Source: Stenotrophomonas sp. ISL-67 (GTDB lineage Bacteria > Pseudomonadota > Gammaproteobacteria > Xanthomonadales > Xanthomonadaceae). From it: 64,000 nt of DNA. Shown here in pieces: positions 10,409 through 18,582 of this stretch. Within the stretch, counting starts at the first letter, position 1; each line of letters begins with the position of its first letter. The notes under the pieces are model-generated. The model did no database searches. It was not told the DNA's origin and was given only the letters and a program-made list of their open reading frames with translations. Location of the stretch: contig NZ_JAGGRL010000002.1 in assembly GCF_018612915.1 (NCBI RefSeq), positions 62,001 to 126,000 on the forward strand, in the 5' to 3' direction. Made by a program: the position numbers and the translations under genes.

Positions 10409-10769
10409 GGTCCAGCGCCTGGATCAGCTTCTTCAGTTCGGCGATGTCCTGTGCGCTCAGTTCGCCGCGCTGGCTGAAATGCGCGACCAGCGGCGCGACC
10501 CGGCCGGAAAACAGCTTGTCCAGCAACCCGCTGCTCTGCTCGGCCACCCAGGCCTGGCGCTGCAGCACCGGCGTGTAGAGGTAACGCCGCCCATCGCGGC
10601 TGGCGCTGACCGCGCCCTTGGTCAGCAGGCGGTTGAGCAGGGTCTTGATGGTGGGCTCGGCCCAGTGGCGGTCGGCCAGCGCCGCCACCACCTCGTCAGC
10701 CCCTTGTGGGTGCCGGTTCCACAGCACTTCCATGACCACTGCTTCGGCTTCACTGATCTGGCTCATCAT
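10401..10769 (-). CDS. BlaI/MecI-type transcriptional repressor
   Basis: A 122-residue protein of the BlaI/MecI family: an N-terminal winged helix (ISEAEAVVMEVLWNRHPQGADEVVAAL, then PTIKTLLNRLLTKGAVSASRDGRRYLYTP) followed by a helical dimerisation region. Proteins of this family repress their own operon and are inactivated when the partner M56 protease is triggered. The M56 gene overlaps the 3' end by 8 bases. A dyad of GTAATC/GATTAC half-sites stands directly upstream (10778-10807) and is the likely operator. Confidence 0.93.
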   Translation of the reverse strand: MMSQISEAEAVVMEVLWNRHPQGADEVVAALADRHWAEPTIKTLLNRLLTKGAVSASRDGRRYLYTPVLQRQAWVAEQSSGLLDKLFSGRVAPLVAHFSQRGELSAQDIAELKKLIQALDHE

Positions 10770-10777
10770 TTACACCC

Positions 10778-10807
10778 GTAATCGACGGTCCGATTACAGG
10801 CGTAATC
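10778..10807. promoter_or_regulatory. Operator-like dyads upstream of the BlaI-type gene
   Basis: Three alternating half-sites: GTAATCG at 10778-10784, CGATTAC at 10791-10797 and GTAATC at 10802-10807. The first two form a perfect dyad with a 6-base spacer; the last two form GATTAC-N4-GTAATC. They begin 9 bases upstream of the BlaI-type start codon. BlaI/MecI proteins bind TACA/TGTA dyads, and TTACA/GATTACA occurs here. The acetyl-CoA hydrolase gene points away on the other side, so it could be affected too. Confidence 0.7.
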
Positions 10808-10898
10808 TCTCCTCTTGTCAAGACCCGCATCGACACCTGATTCATGCGCGGGGCGTGAAGATGCCTGGACGATGCCAGACTTTGCAGGAACGCGCCGC

Positions 10899-12851
10899 AT
10901 GACCGAACACCTCACCGACCTGGACGCTGCGACCGACTGGCTGCTGCAGCGTGTCGACGGGCCGCTGCGCATCGGCGCACCGCTGGCGCTGGGCAAGCCG
11001 CACCGGCTGCTCAACGCGCTGTATGCGCGGATCGAGGGTGACCCTTCCCGCCCGCTGCAGATCTACACCGCGCTGTCGCTGAACCCGCCCACGGCCGGGG
11101 GCAGCGGGCTGGAAGCGCGCTTCATGGCGCCGTTCACGGCGCGGCACTTCGGCGAGGATTTCCCGCGCCTGGCCTATGCCGATGCGATGGTGCGCGACCG
11201 CCTGCCCGCGCACGTGCAGGTGGAAGAGTTCTACATGCAGTCTGGCGCCCTGCTCGGTTCAACGCAGGCGCAGCGCGGCTACACCAGCCTCAACTACACC
11301 CATGCCGCCGATGCGGTGGCGCAGCGCGCGCCGCACGCGATCGTGCAGAAGGTGGCGATGCGGCCGGACGACCGCCGGCTGTCGCTGTCGTGCAACAACG
11401 ACATCACCCAGGACACGATCGATGCGATGCTGGCGCGCGGACTGCCGCGGCCCCTGCTGATTGCCGAGATCGATCCGCAGCTGCCCTACCTGGGCGGCTC
11501 GGCCACGGTGGATGTGTCCTTCTTCGATCTGGTGATCACCCCGCCGGCCCCCTACCCGGACCTGTTCGGCCTGCCGCGCCAACCGGTTGGCGATGCCGAC
11601 TACGCCATCGGCCTGTATGCCAGTGCGCTGGTCCGCGATGGCGGCACGCTGCAGATAGGCATTGGCACGCTGGCCGATGCGATCAGCCACGCGCTGGTGC
11701 TGCGCCATACCGACAACGCCCGCTACCGGCAGATCCTGCACGCGCTGGACCCGACCCTGGCCAGCCACCCGACGGTGCTGGAATGCGGCGGATTGGAGCC
11801 GTTCGAGGTGGGCCTGTACGGCTGCAGCGAGATGCTCAACGAAGGCTTCCGCCGGCTGGTGCAGACCGGGGTGATCCGGCGCAAGGTGCACGATGACCTG
11901 GCGCTGATGGAGCGGATCGAAAGCGGCAGCACGCTGACCATCGACCACGCCACGCTCGAGGCCGAAGGCGAATACCTGCACGGCGCGTTCTACCTGGGCT
12001 CGCCGGAGTTCTACCAGTGGCTGCGCGAGCTGCCCGACGAGGAATGCAGCGCGATCGGCATGCGCCGGATCAGCGAGATCAACCAGCTGTACGGCGGCAA
12101 CGAAACGCTGGAGCGGCTGCAGCGCCGGCACGCGCGTTTCTTCAACTCCTGCATGATGGCCACCGCGCTGGGTGCGGCGGTGTCCGACGCGCTGGAGGAT
12201 GGGCGGGTGGTGTCCGGCGTGGGCGGCCAATACAACTTCGTGGCGATGGCGCATGCACTGCCCGAGGCGCGCAGTGCGCTGATGTTCCGCGCGATCCGCG
12301 AGGACAAGGGCACGCTGCAGTCGAACGTGCGCTGGAATTACGGTCACACCACGATTCCGCGCCACCTGCGCGATATCTACATCAACGAGTACGGCATCGC
12401 CGACCTGCGCAACCTCACCGATGAGGATTGCGTGATCGGCATGGCCGGGATTACCGATGCGGCGTTCCAGGGCGGTCTGCTGCAGACGGCGAAGACGTCG
12501 AAGAAACTGGCCACCAACTTCAGCGCACCGGAGCATTGGGCGCGCCGCAACACGGCCGCCGCGGTCAGCGCATCGCTGGCCCCGTTCCGCCAGTCCGGCG
12601 TCCTGCCCGACTACCCGCTGGGTAGCGATTTCACCGAGGTCGAACAGCACCTGGTCAAGGCCTTGGGCTGGCTGAAGCAGAACACCCAGACGCGGAGTGC
12701 CAAGCTGCGCACGGTGCTGGCGGCGCTCACCCAACCCGCTGGCGACGGCGATGTGGTGTACCTGCAGCGGATGGGGTTGGAGGCACCGAAAACGTTCGGC
12801 GAGAAGGTCGAAGCGCGGTTGGTGCGATTGGGGTTGGCGCGGACCGCGTAA
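10899..12851 (+). CDS. Acetyl-CoA hydrolase/transferase family protein
   Basis: A 650-residue member of the acetyl-CoA hydrolase/CoA-transferase family, in the long form. Recognisable family segments are SGVGGQYNFV near residue 440 and DIYINEYGIADLRNLTDEDCV, the latter matching the glutamate loop that forms the CoA-thioester. Its acceptor (acetate, succinate or other acids) cannot be read from the sequence. The frame is open to 10815 and another ATG lies at 10872, but the ATG at 10899 has GCAGGAA 8 bases upstream and is preferred. It is divergent from the BlaI-type operon, and a structured intergenic repeat follows it. Confidence 0.88.
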   Translation: MTEHLTDLDAATDWLLQRVDGPLRIGAPLALGKPHRLLNALYARIEGDPSRPLQIYTALSLNPPTAGGSGLEARFMAPFTARHFGEDFPRLAYADAMVRDRLPAHVQVEEFYMQSGALLGSTQAQRGYTSLNYTHAADAVAQRAPHAIVQKVAMRPDDRRLSLSCNNDITQDTIDAMLARGLPRPLLIAEIDPQLPYLGGSATVDVSFFDLVITPPAPYPDLFGLPRQPVGDADYAIGLYASALVRDGGTLQIGIGTLADAISHALVLRHTDNARYRQILHALDPTLASHPTVLECGGLEPFEVGLYGCSEMLNEGFRRLVQTGVIRRKVHDDLALMERIESGSTLTIDHATLEAEGEYLHGAFYLGSPEFYQWLRELPDEECSAIGMRRISEINQLYGGNETLERLQRRHARFFNSCMMATALGAAVSDALEDGRVVSGVGGQYNFVAMAHALPEARSALMFRAIREDKGTLQSNVRWNYGHTTIPRHLRDIYINEYGIADLRNLTDEDCVIGMAGITDAAFQGGLLQTAKTSKKLATNFSAPEHWARRNTAAAVSASLAPFRQSGVLPDYPLGSDFTEVEQHLVKALGWLKQNTQTRSAKLRTVLAALTQPAGDGDVVYLQRMGLEAPKTFGEKVEARLVRLGLARTA

Positions 12852-12904
12852 CGGCCAACGCGTGGCCTGGCTCAGCAGCGGCACGCATCCCGCGCCGGTT
12901 GGGG

Positions 12905-13045
12905 CGGTTCCCAAACGACCGCCGACCACGCCTATCGGCACGTAAACGCATGACCCCAACCGAAGCTGGCGCTTCGGCAGGCGCCGCCAATCATTTCCAT
13001 GCGTTACCGGGTGCGGGTGCGTTACGTGCAGTCGTTTGGGAACCG
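12905..13045. repeat. Nested inverted-repeat element downstream of the CoA-transferase gene
   Basis: A perfect 15-base inverted repeat (CGGTTCCCAAACGAC at 12905-12919 with its complement at 13031-13045) encloses a second, slightly bulged pair (GCACGTAAACGC at 12938-12949 with GCGTTACGTGC at 13019-13029). A 7-base-arm hairpin CCGAAGC/GCTTCGG sits inside at 12960-12977. The right half, from about 12990 to 13052, is a diverged copy of the sequence at 57498-57560, so this belongs to a dispersed family. Confidence 0.75.
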
Positions 13046-13049
13046 ACTC

Positions 13050-13143
13050 TACCAACAACAGCAACGGCAACAACAACGGCAACGGCAACAGAAACAACAA
13101 CAGCACAGCCACCGCGACCAACGGCAGCGGCAACGCATTCAAA
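13050..13143. repeat. Low-complexity CAA/GGC-rich tract
   Basis: About 90 bases composed mainly of AAC, CAA and GGC triplets in irregular succession, almost free of T. It lies between the nested repeat and the tkt terminator. It is open in one frame as an Asn/Gly-rich string, but nothing around it suggests a gene. With 12852-13200 this accounts for the whole intergenic space. Confidence 0.7.
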
Positions 13144-13146
13144 CGC

Positions 13147-13178
13147 AAACGGCGCTTTCCTTGCGGAAAGCGCCGTTT
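13147..13178 (-). terminator. Rho-independent terminator of tkt
   Basis: A perfect 14-base stem (AAACGGCGCTTTCC at 13147-13160, complement at 13165-13178) with a TTGC loop, about 20 bases past the tkt stop codon and T-rich on the minus strand. Confidence 0.9.
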
Positions 13179-13200
13179 GGGTTACTTCACCTGCTGGCGG

Positions 13201-15210
13201 TTAGCTGGCCAGCTGTGCCTTGGCCGCTGCCACCACAGCATCGGCAGTGATGCCGAAGTGCTTGTACAGCGCATCGGCCGGGGCCGAGGCGCCGAAGGTG
13301 TCGATGCCGATCACGGCGCCGTCCAGGCCCACGTACTGGCGCCAGAAACCGGTGACGCCGGCTTCGACCGCCACGCGGTTGCGTACCGCGTTCGGCAGCA
13401 CCGATTCACGGTAGGCCGCGTCCTGGCGCTCGAAGACGTCGGTGGACGGCATCGAGACTACGCGGGTCTTGATGCCGGCCGCGTCGAGCTCGGCCTTGGC
13501 GGTCACCGCCAGGCCCACTTCCGAACCGGTACCGATCAGGATCACGTCCGGCACGCCGCCTTCGGCATCGGCCAACACGTAACCGCCACGGGCGATCTGC
13601 GCCACCTGGTCGGTGTTGCGCGGCTGGTGCGGCAGGTTCTGGCGGCTGAAGACCAGGCAGCTCGGGCCGTCCTGGCGGGTGATCGCGGCCTTCCAGCTGA
13701 CCGCCGATTCGACCGCATCGCACGGGCGCCACACGTCGTTGTTCGGGATGTAGCGCAGCGACGCCAGGTGCTCCACCGGCTGGTGGGTCGGGCCGTCTTC
13801 GCCCAGGCCGATCGAATCGTGGGTGTACACGTGGATGGCGTGCGCCGGGATCAGCGCGCTCATGCGCACGCCGTTGCGGGCGTAATCACTGAACACCAGG
13901 AAGGTGGCATCGAACGGAATGAAGCCGCCATGCAGCGCCAGGCCGTTGGCAATGGCGGTCATGCCGAACTCGCGAACACCGTAGTAGACATAGTTGGCGT
14001 TCGGATCATCGGTGGCCACCGACTTGCTCGCCTTCCACAGCGTCAGGTTCGAGTGCGCCAGATCGGCCGACCCCCCCACCAGCTCCGGCAGCAGCGGCGC
14101 AAAGGCTTCGATGGCCAGCTGCGAAGCCTTCCGCGAGGCGATGGTCTGGCCTTCGGCCTGGACCTGGGCGATGTAGGCATCGGCCTTGGCGACGAAGTCG
14201 GCCGGCAGTTCGCCGTGCGAACGGCGGGTCAGTTCTTCGGCTTCGGCCGGGAACTGCGCGGCGTACTTGTCGAACTGCTGTTCCCACTCGGCCTGGCGCA
14301 GGGTGCCGGTACCGCCGGCACGCCAGCCGGCGTAGATCTCTTCCGGAATCTCGAACGGACCGTAATTCCAGCCCAGCTGCTTGCGGGTGGCCTCCAGCTC
14401 ATCCTTGCCCAGCGGTGCGCCGTGGCTGGATTCCTTGCCGGCCTTGCCGGGCGAACCGAAGCCGATGGTGGTGCGGCAGCAGATCAGGGTCGGCTTGTCG
14501 GACTGCGACAGCGCGCGCTCGATGGCCGCCTTGATGCTGTCCGGATCGTGGCCATCGACGCCGCGCACCACGTTCCAGCCATAGGCCTCGAAACGTTCGG
14601 GGGTGTTGTCGGTGAACCAGCCTGCGGTGTTGCCGTCGATGGAGATGTGGTTGTCATCCCAGAAGCAGACCAGCTTGTCCAGGCCCCAGGTACCCGCCAG
14701 CGAAGCCGCTTCGTGGGACACGCCTTCCATCAGGCAGCCGTCGCCCAGGAACACCCAGGTGCGATGGTCGACGATCTGGTGCTCGGGGCGGTTGTAGCGC
14801 TGGGCCAGCAGCTTTTCCGCGAGCGCAAAGCCCACCGCGTTGGCCAGGCCCTGGCCGAGCGGACCGGTGGTGGTTTCCACGCCGGGGGTTTCATGGTGTT
14901 CCGGGTGGCCGGCGGTCTTGCTGCCCAGCTGGCGGAACTGCTTGAGCTGGTCGATCGGCAGGTCGTAGCCGCTCAGGTGCAGCAGCGCGTACTGCAGCAT
15001 CGAGCCGTGGCCGTTGGACAGCACGAAACGGTCGCGGTTGAACCACTTCGGGTTGTTCGGGTTGTGACGGAGATAGTCGTTCCAGAGGACTTCGGCGATA
15101 TCTGCCATGCCCATCGGCATGCCGGGGTGACCGGACTTGGCGGTTTCGACCGCATCAGCGGCAAGGAAGCGGATGGCATTGGCCAACTGGCGGCGGGTGG
15201 GCTGCGTCAT
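13201..15210 (-). CDS. tkt: Transketolase
   Basis: A 669-residue thiamine-diphosphate enzyme that moves two-carbon units between sugar phosphates in the pentose phosphate pathway. Visible are SGHPGMPMG at the N-terminus, the ThDP motif starting GDGCLMEG (GDG at residues 156-158), the central pyrimidine-domain segment and a C-terminal domain ending in KAQLAS. Length is normal. The frame stays open 43 codons further upstream, but [15 protein letters not shown] at 15210 is the expected start. A strong terminator follows. gap and pgk lie on the same strand about 8 kb downstream. Confidence 0.98.
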   Translation of the reverse strand: MTQPTRRQLANAIRFLAADAVETAKSGHPGMPMGMADIAEVLWNDYLRHNPNNPKWFNRDRFVLSNGHGSMLQYALLHLSGYDLPIDQLKQFRQLGSKTAGHPEHHETPGVETTTGPLGQGLANAVGFALAEKLLAQRYNRPEHQIVDHRTWVFLGDGCLMEGVSHEAASLAGTWGLDKLVCFWDDNHISIDGNTAGWFTDNTPERFEAYGWNVVRGVDGHDPDSIKAAIERALSQSDKPTLICCRTTIGFGSPGKAGKESSHGAPLGKDELEATRKQLGWNYGPFEIPEEIYAGWRAGGTGTLRQAEWEQQFDKYAAQFPAEAEELTRRSHGELPADFVAKADAYIAQVQAEGQTIASRKASQLAIEAFAPLLPELVGGSADLAHSNLTLWKASKSVATDDPNANYVYYGVREFGMTAIANGLALHGGFIPFDATFLVFSDYARNGVRMSALIPAHAIHVYTHDSIGLGEDGPTHQPVEHLASLRYIPNNDVWRPCDAVESAVSWKAAITRQDGPSCLVFSRQNLPHQPRNTDQVAQIARGGYVLADAEGGVPDVILIGTGSEVGLAVTAKAELDAAGIKTRVVSMPSTDVFERQDAAYRESVLPNAVRNRVAVEAGVTGFWRQYVGLDGAVIGIDTFGASAPADALYKHFGITADAVVAAAKAQLAS

Positions 15211-15305
15211 GGTTCTGTCGGGTCGGGAGGCTCCCGCTTTCTGCGGGCGGGATATTGTCGCAGCTCCAGCGCTGGCGCGCTTGCGCTGCGCCAACATCTG
15301 CCCCA

Positions 15306-15441
15306 CGTTTCGCGATGCGAAACGCGGGCCCCGGGGCATGTCTCCTATCCCCGCGCCTGTCGGCGCGCCCCCTTAGCGGCAAGCCGCCCACGCATGCCTC
15401 CTATCCCCGCGCCTTCGGCGCGCCCCCTTAACAAAGGGGGC
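15306..15441. repeat. Intergenic hairpins and a 33-base direct repeat upstream of tkt
   Basis: The space between the symporter gene and tkt holds three things. A perfect hairpin (CGTTTCGC/GCGAAACG) lies at 15306-15324. A direct repeat beginning TCCTATCCCCGCGCC lies at 15343-15375 and again at 15398-15430, differing by two bases. A hairpin GCCCCCTT/AAGGGGGC lies at 15422-15441 and may end symporter transcription, but without a clear T run on that strand. Confidence 0.6.
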
Positions 15442-15503
15442 TGTTTCACCGGATTGACTTCGCGCGGGCCTTCATTTTCATGAACGAAAACTTACGGTTG
15501 GCG

Positions 15504-16829
15504 TCATTCGCGGAGTACGACCGGGCCCGGGACAGGGCTTTCCTCGGTCTCTCCCTTGGCTACCAGGGTGGTCAGGGCCAGGTCGCCGGTGACGTTGAGC
15601 GCGGTGCGGCACATGTCCAGGAAGTGGTTCACGCCCAGGATCAGGCCGATGCCCATCGGGTCCACGCCGACCATGGCGCAGATCATCGCCACCACCGGCA
15701 GCGAACCGGAGGGCACGCCGGCGGTGCCGATGCCGCCCAGGATGCAGACCACCATCACCATCAGCTGCTGGGTGATGCTCAGGTCCACGCCGAAGAACTG
15801 GGCCAGGAAGATCACCGTCACGCCTTCGAACAGCGCGGTGCCGTTCTGGTTGGCGGTGGCGCCCACGGTCAGCACGAAGCGCGAGACCTTCTGCGGCAGG
15901 CCCATCTGGTCGGCCACGCGCAGCGCGGTCGGCAGGGTGGCGTTGCTGGAGGCGGTGGAGAACGCCATCACCGTGGCTTCCTGGGTATCGCGGAAGAACG
16001 CCAGCGGCGAACGGCCCGACAGCCACACGGCCGCGCCATAGGTCACCACCATGTGCAGGGCCAGCGCCAGCACCACCACGCCCACGTAGGCACCCAGCCG
16101 GATCAGCAGGTCGAAACCGAAGATCGCGGCGAGGTTGAACATGAAACAGGCCACGGCATACGGGGCCAGCCGGATCACCAGGTTGATCAGGGTCATCGAG
16201 ACTTCGAACACACCTTCGATGACCTTGCGCAGCGGCGCGGTCTTTTCATCCGGGGACAGCACCATGCCGATGCCGAACATCAGCGCGAAGAACATCAGCG
16301 ACAGGATCGCGCCGTTGCTCGAGGCCGCAGCCAGCACGTTGCTGGGCACGATCGACAGCAGCATGTCCATGCCCTTGGGCTGCTCGCCGATGTTGGCCAC
16401 GATCTCGCGGCTGCGCTCGACGTTTTCATGCAGCAGCTGCTGGGCCATGGCCGGGTCCACGCCCACGCCCGGCTTGAGCACGTTGACCAGCACCAGGCCC
16501 AGGCCCACCGCGATGCCCGACAGCAGCACGGTGTAGGCCAGGGTCTTCCAGCCGATCCGGCCGAGCGAACGGATGTCGCCCATCTCCGACACGCCCATGA
16601 CCAGCGCCGAGAAGATCAGCGGCACGATCAGCATGAAGATCAGGTTGAGGAACAGGCCCGACAGCGGCGTGGTCAGGTAGGTCATCACCGCGCGGGCGGC
16701 ATCGGGCAGCCAGGGAATGCCACCGCCGATAGCGTGGACGATCAGCCCAAGCACCAGGCCAAGCGCGAAGCCAATGCCCATTTTCCAATGCAATGGCAGC
16801 TTCTGCCGGGTCGTTGCGGCCTCAGTCAT
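15504..16829 (-). CDS. Dicarboxylate/amino acid:cation symporter (DAACS family)
   Basis: A 441-residue inner-membrane transporter with about eight transmembrane helices plus two re-entrant loops. Family signatures are visible: the serine-containing loop ASSNATLPTAL, the helix-7 motif GATANQNGTALFEG (NQNGTA replaces the more common NMDGTA) and the second re-entrant loop GIGTAGVPSGSLP. Such proteins take up glutamate, aspartate or C4-dicarboxylates with sodium or protons; the substrate cannot be fixed from sequence. It ends with a short charged tail ETEESPVPGP. It is a single gene between tkt and the bat operon. Confidence 0.9.
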   Translation of the reverse strand: MTEAATTRQKLPLHWKMGIGFALGLVLGLIVHAIGGGIPWLPDAARAVMTYLTTPLSGLFLNLIFMLIVPLIFSALVMGVSEMGDIRSLGRIGWKTLAYTVLLSGIAVGLGLVLVNVLKPGVGVDPAMAQQLLHENVERSREIVANIGEQPKGMDMLLSIVPSNVLAAASSNGAILSLMFFALMFGIGMVLSPDEKTAPLRKVIEGVFEVSMTLINLVIRLAPYAVACFMFNLAAIFGFDLLIRLGAYVGVVVLALALHMVVTYGAAVWLSGRSPLAFFRDTQEATVMAFSTASSNATLPTALRVADQMGLPQKVSRFVLTVGATANQNGTALFEGVTVIFLAQFFGVDLSITQQLMVMVVCILGGIGTAGVPSGSLPVVAMICAMVGVDPMGIGLILGVNHFLDMCRTALNVTGDLALTTLVAKGETEESPVPGPVVLRE

Positions 16830-16896
16830 GGAGCGGTGTTCCTTGAAATATAGAGAAAGAGCTTAACAAAGCCGACCATCACGGCCGGGGGGCCGC

Positions 16897-18582
16897 TCAG
16901 CGTCCCGAAGGATAGAGCGGCGCCAGGCCAGTATTTTCCGCCGCCTGCAGCGGCTGCCAGTGCGGTCCGTCATGGAAGGCGCGACGCAGCGCCTGTCGCG
17001 TCTGGGCCGCATCGCCACCGTCACGGCTCCAGCGGGCAGCCTGCATGTCGCACAGGGCTTGCCGTTGCGCCGGCGCGGCCAGGCGCGCCAGCACGGCATC
17101 CAGGCCGTGTACGCCGCCCATCCTGCCCAGCAGCGCGACGATCTCGTCCAGCCCCTCGTGGTCCAGGGCGCGGCGCAGCTCACCGCGTGACGGCATCTGC
17201 GCGGAAGCGGCAGGCCCCACCGCCGCGTGGGATGCGCCGGGCGCTGCCACGCGCCGGCGGCGCCATGCCCACGCCAACGTCAGCAGCCACAGTGCCGCAA
17301 AGCCGGCAGCAGCCGCGATCCAGCCCCAGGGCCGGTTGGCCGCCACGGCTACGGTGACGGCGTCGGACGGCGGCGCGCTGGCCCCCGGTAACGGCGAGGT
17401 GGTATCCAGCGCGGTCGGCGCTGGCGCCGTGCCAGGGGCTCCGGCCGCCACGACCAGGCGGAGGTCCGGCAGCGTGGCGGTGCGCGCCTGGCTGCCACGC
17501 ACGTCCCACCAGGCCATCTGCGGGCCCGGAATCACCAGCGTGCCGGGCTGGCGCGGCACCACGGAATAGCGGCGGGTCAGGGTCAGGCGCGGGGTGCTGC
17601 CGTTGAAGGTTTCGTCGTACTGCGGCGGCTCGGCGAACACCTGCGCGCCCGGGCCGACATCCAGCGGCGGCAGCTCGGGGAACTGGGCGCGGGTGGCGCC
17701 ATCGGCCACCGCCTCCACCACCACCGTGAGCGCCTCGCCGGCGCGGCCCCGGGTGGGCACGGCGGTATAGCGCAGGCGCAGGTCGTGCAGCGGCAGCCAC
17801 GGCTGCGGTGCCGCGTCGGGTTGTGCCCGCACCTGCAGGGTGCGATCCGGCGCGTTGGCGCGCAGCCGGCCATCGCCGCCGAACAGGTCATCGAAGAAGC
17901 CGCCTGCGCTGCGGCCGTTGAAGCGTGCACCGGGCAGCACCAGCGGCCCGCTGCGCTCGGGAATCAGCAGGTAGCGGCGCTCGACCAGGTTGTAGCGCCG
18001 CCCGTTGACCTCGCGGACCAGGCTGCGATCCTCGCCGACGCGCTGCATCGAGGCGCCTTCCGGCGCATCCACGCCCAGTTCGCCCGACAGCAGTTGGGAC
18101 GCGTAGTACAACTGCACCACCACGCCCACGCTCTGCTGCACGTACGGGCTGTCGTCATCGACCTCCATTTCGACGAAGGCGGTGGCGTTGCCGGGCACGG
18201 CGGGCGTAGCGGCTGCACTGGCGGCCACGGTCAATCGCAGCGGCGCCGTCCGCGCCGCGCCCACCTGGAGGGCGGGAATGGTCAGCACGCCACTGCGCCG
18301 GGGGCTGAGTGCCACGCCGTACAACGAGCGCGACTGCACCGCGCCCTGGCTCCACTGCACCTGGCGGCTGCTGGTCTGGCCGCTGAGCTCGAAATCGGCC
18401 TGCAGGGGCGCGTAATCCGGTGCGCCGGCATCGGTCTCGATGTTGAGCGTGACCGTGTCGGTATCGCTGATCGCATCCCGGTCCAGCCAGGCGCGCGGCT
18501 GCGCATGGGCCAGGCTGCTCACGCCCAGCAGCAGCCAGCCGCAGGCGCGCCACCAACGTTGCGTGGAGGTTGCTGCGCTCAT
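16897..18582 (-). CDS. batD: BatD-type protein
   Basis: A 561-residue envelope protein of the BatD (oxygen tolerance) family. It has a signal peptide (about residues 1-27, ending SLAHA), a beta-rich periplasmic region made of repeated immunoglobulin-like segments, one transmembrane helix (around residue 420-440, PWGWIAAAAGFAALWLLTLAWAW) and a cytosolic helical tail. The family is linked with MoxR ATPases and BatA/BatB von Willebrand proteins; its molecular task is unknown. It is the last gene of the MoxR-Bat operon here and overlaps the BatB/C gene by 4 bases. Confidence 0.88.
   Translation of the reverse strand: MSAATSTQRWWRACGWLLLGVSSLAHAQPRAWLDRDAISDTDTVTLNIETDAGAPDYAPLQADFELSGQTSSRQVQWSQGAVQSRSLYGVALSPRRSGVLTIPALQVGAARTAPLRLTVAASAAATPAVPGNATAFVEMEVDDDSPYVQQSVGVVVQLYYASQLLSGELGVDAPEGASMQRVGEDRSLVREVNGRRYNLVERRYLLIPERSGPLVLPGARFNGRSAGGFFDDLFGGDGRLRANAPDRTLQVRAQPDAAPQPWLPLHDLRLRYTAVPTRGRAGEALTVVVEAVADGATRAQFPELPPLDVGPGAQVFAEPPQYDETFNGSTPRLTLTRRYSVVPRQPGTLVIPGPQMAWWDVRGSQARTATLPDLRLVVAAGAPGTAPAPTALDTTSPLPGASAPPSDAVTVAVAANRPWGWIAAAAGFAALWLLTLAWAWRRRRVAAPGASHAAVGPAASAQMPSRGELRRALDHEGLDEIVALLGRMGGVHGLDAVLARLAAPAQRQALCDMQAARWSRDGGDAAQTRQALRRAFHDGPHWQPLQAAENTGLAPLYPSGR

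Noticed and set aside
13036..15483. Open frame of 815 codons opposite tkt
   Set aside because: Its start lies in the CAA/GGC tract and the rest mirrors transketolase.
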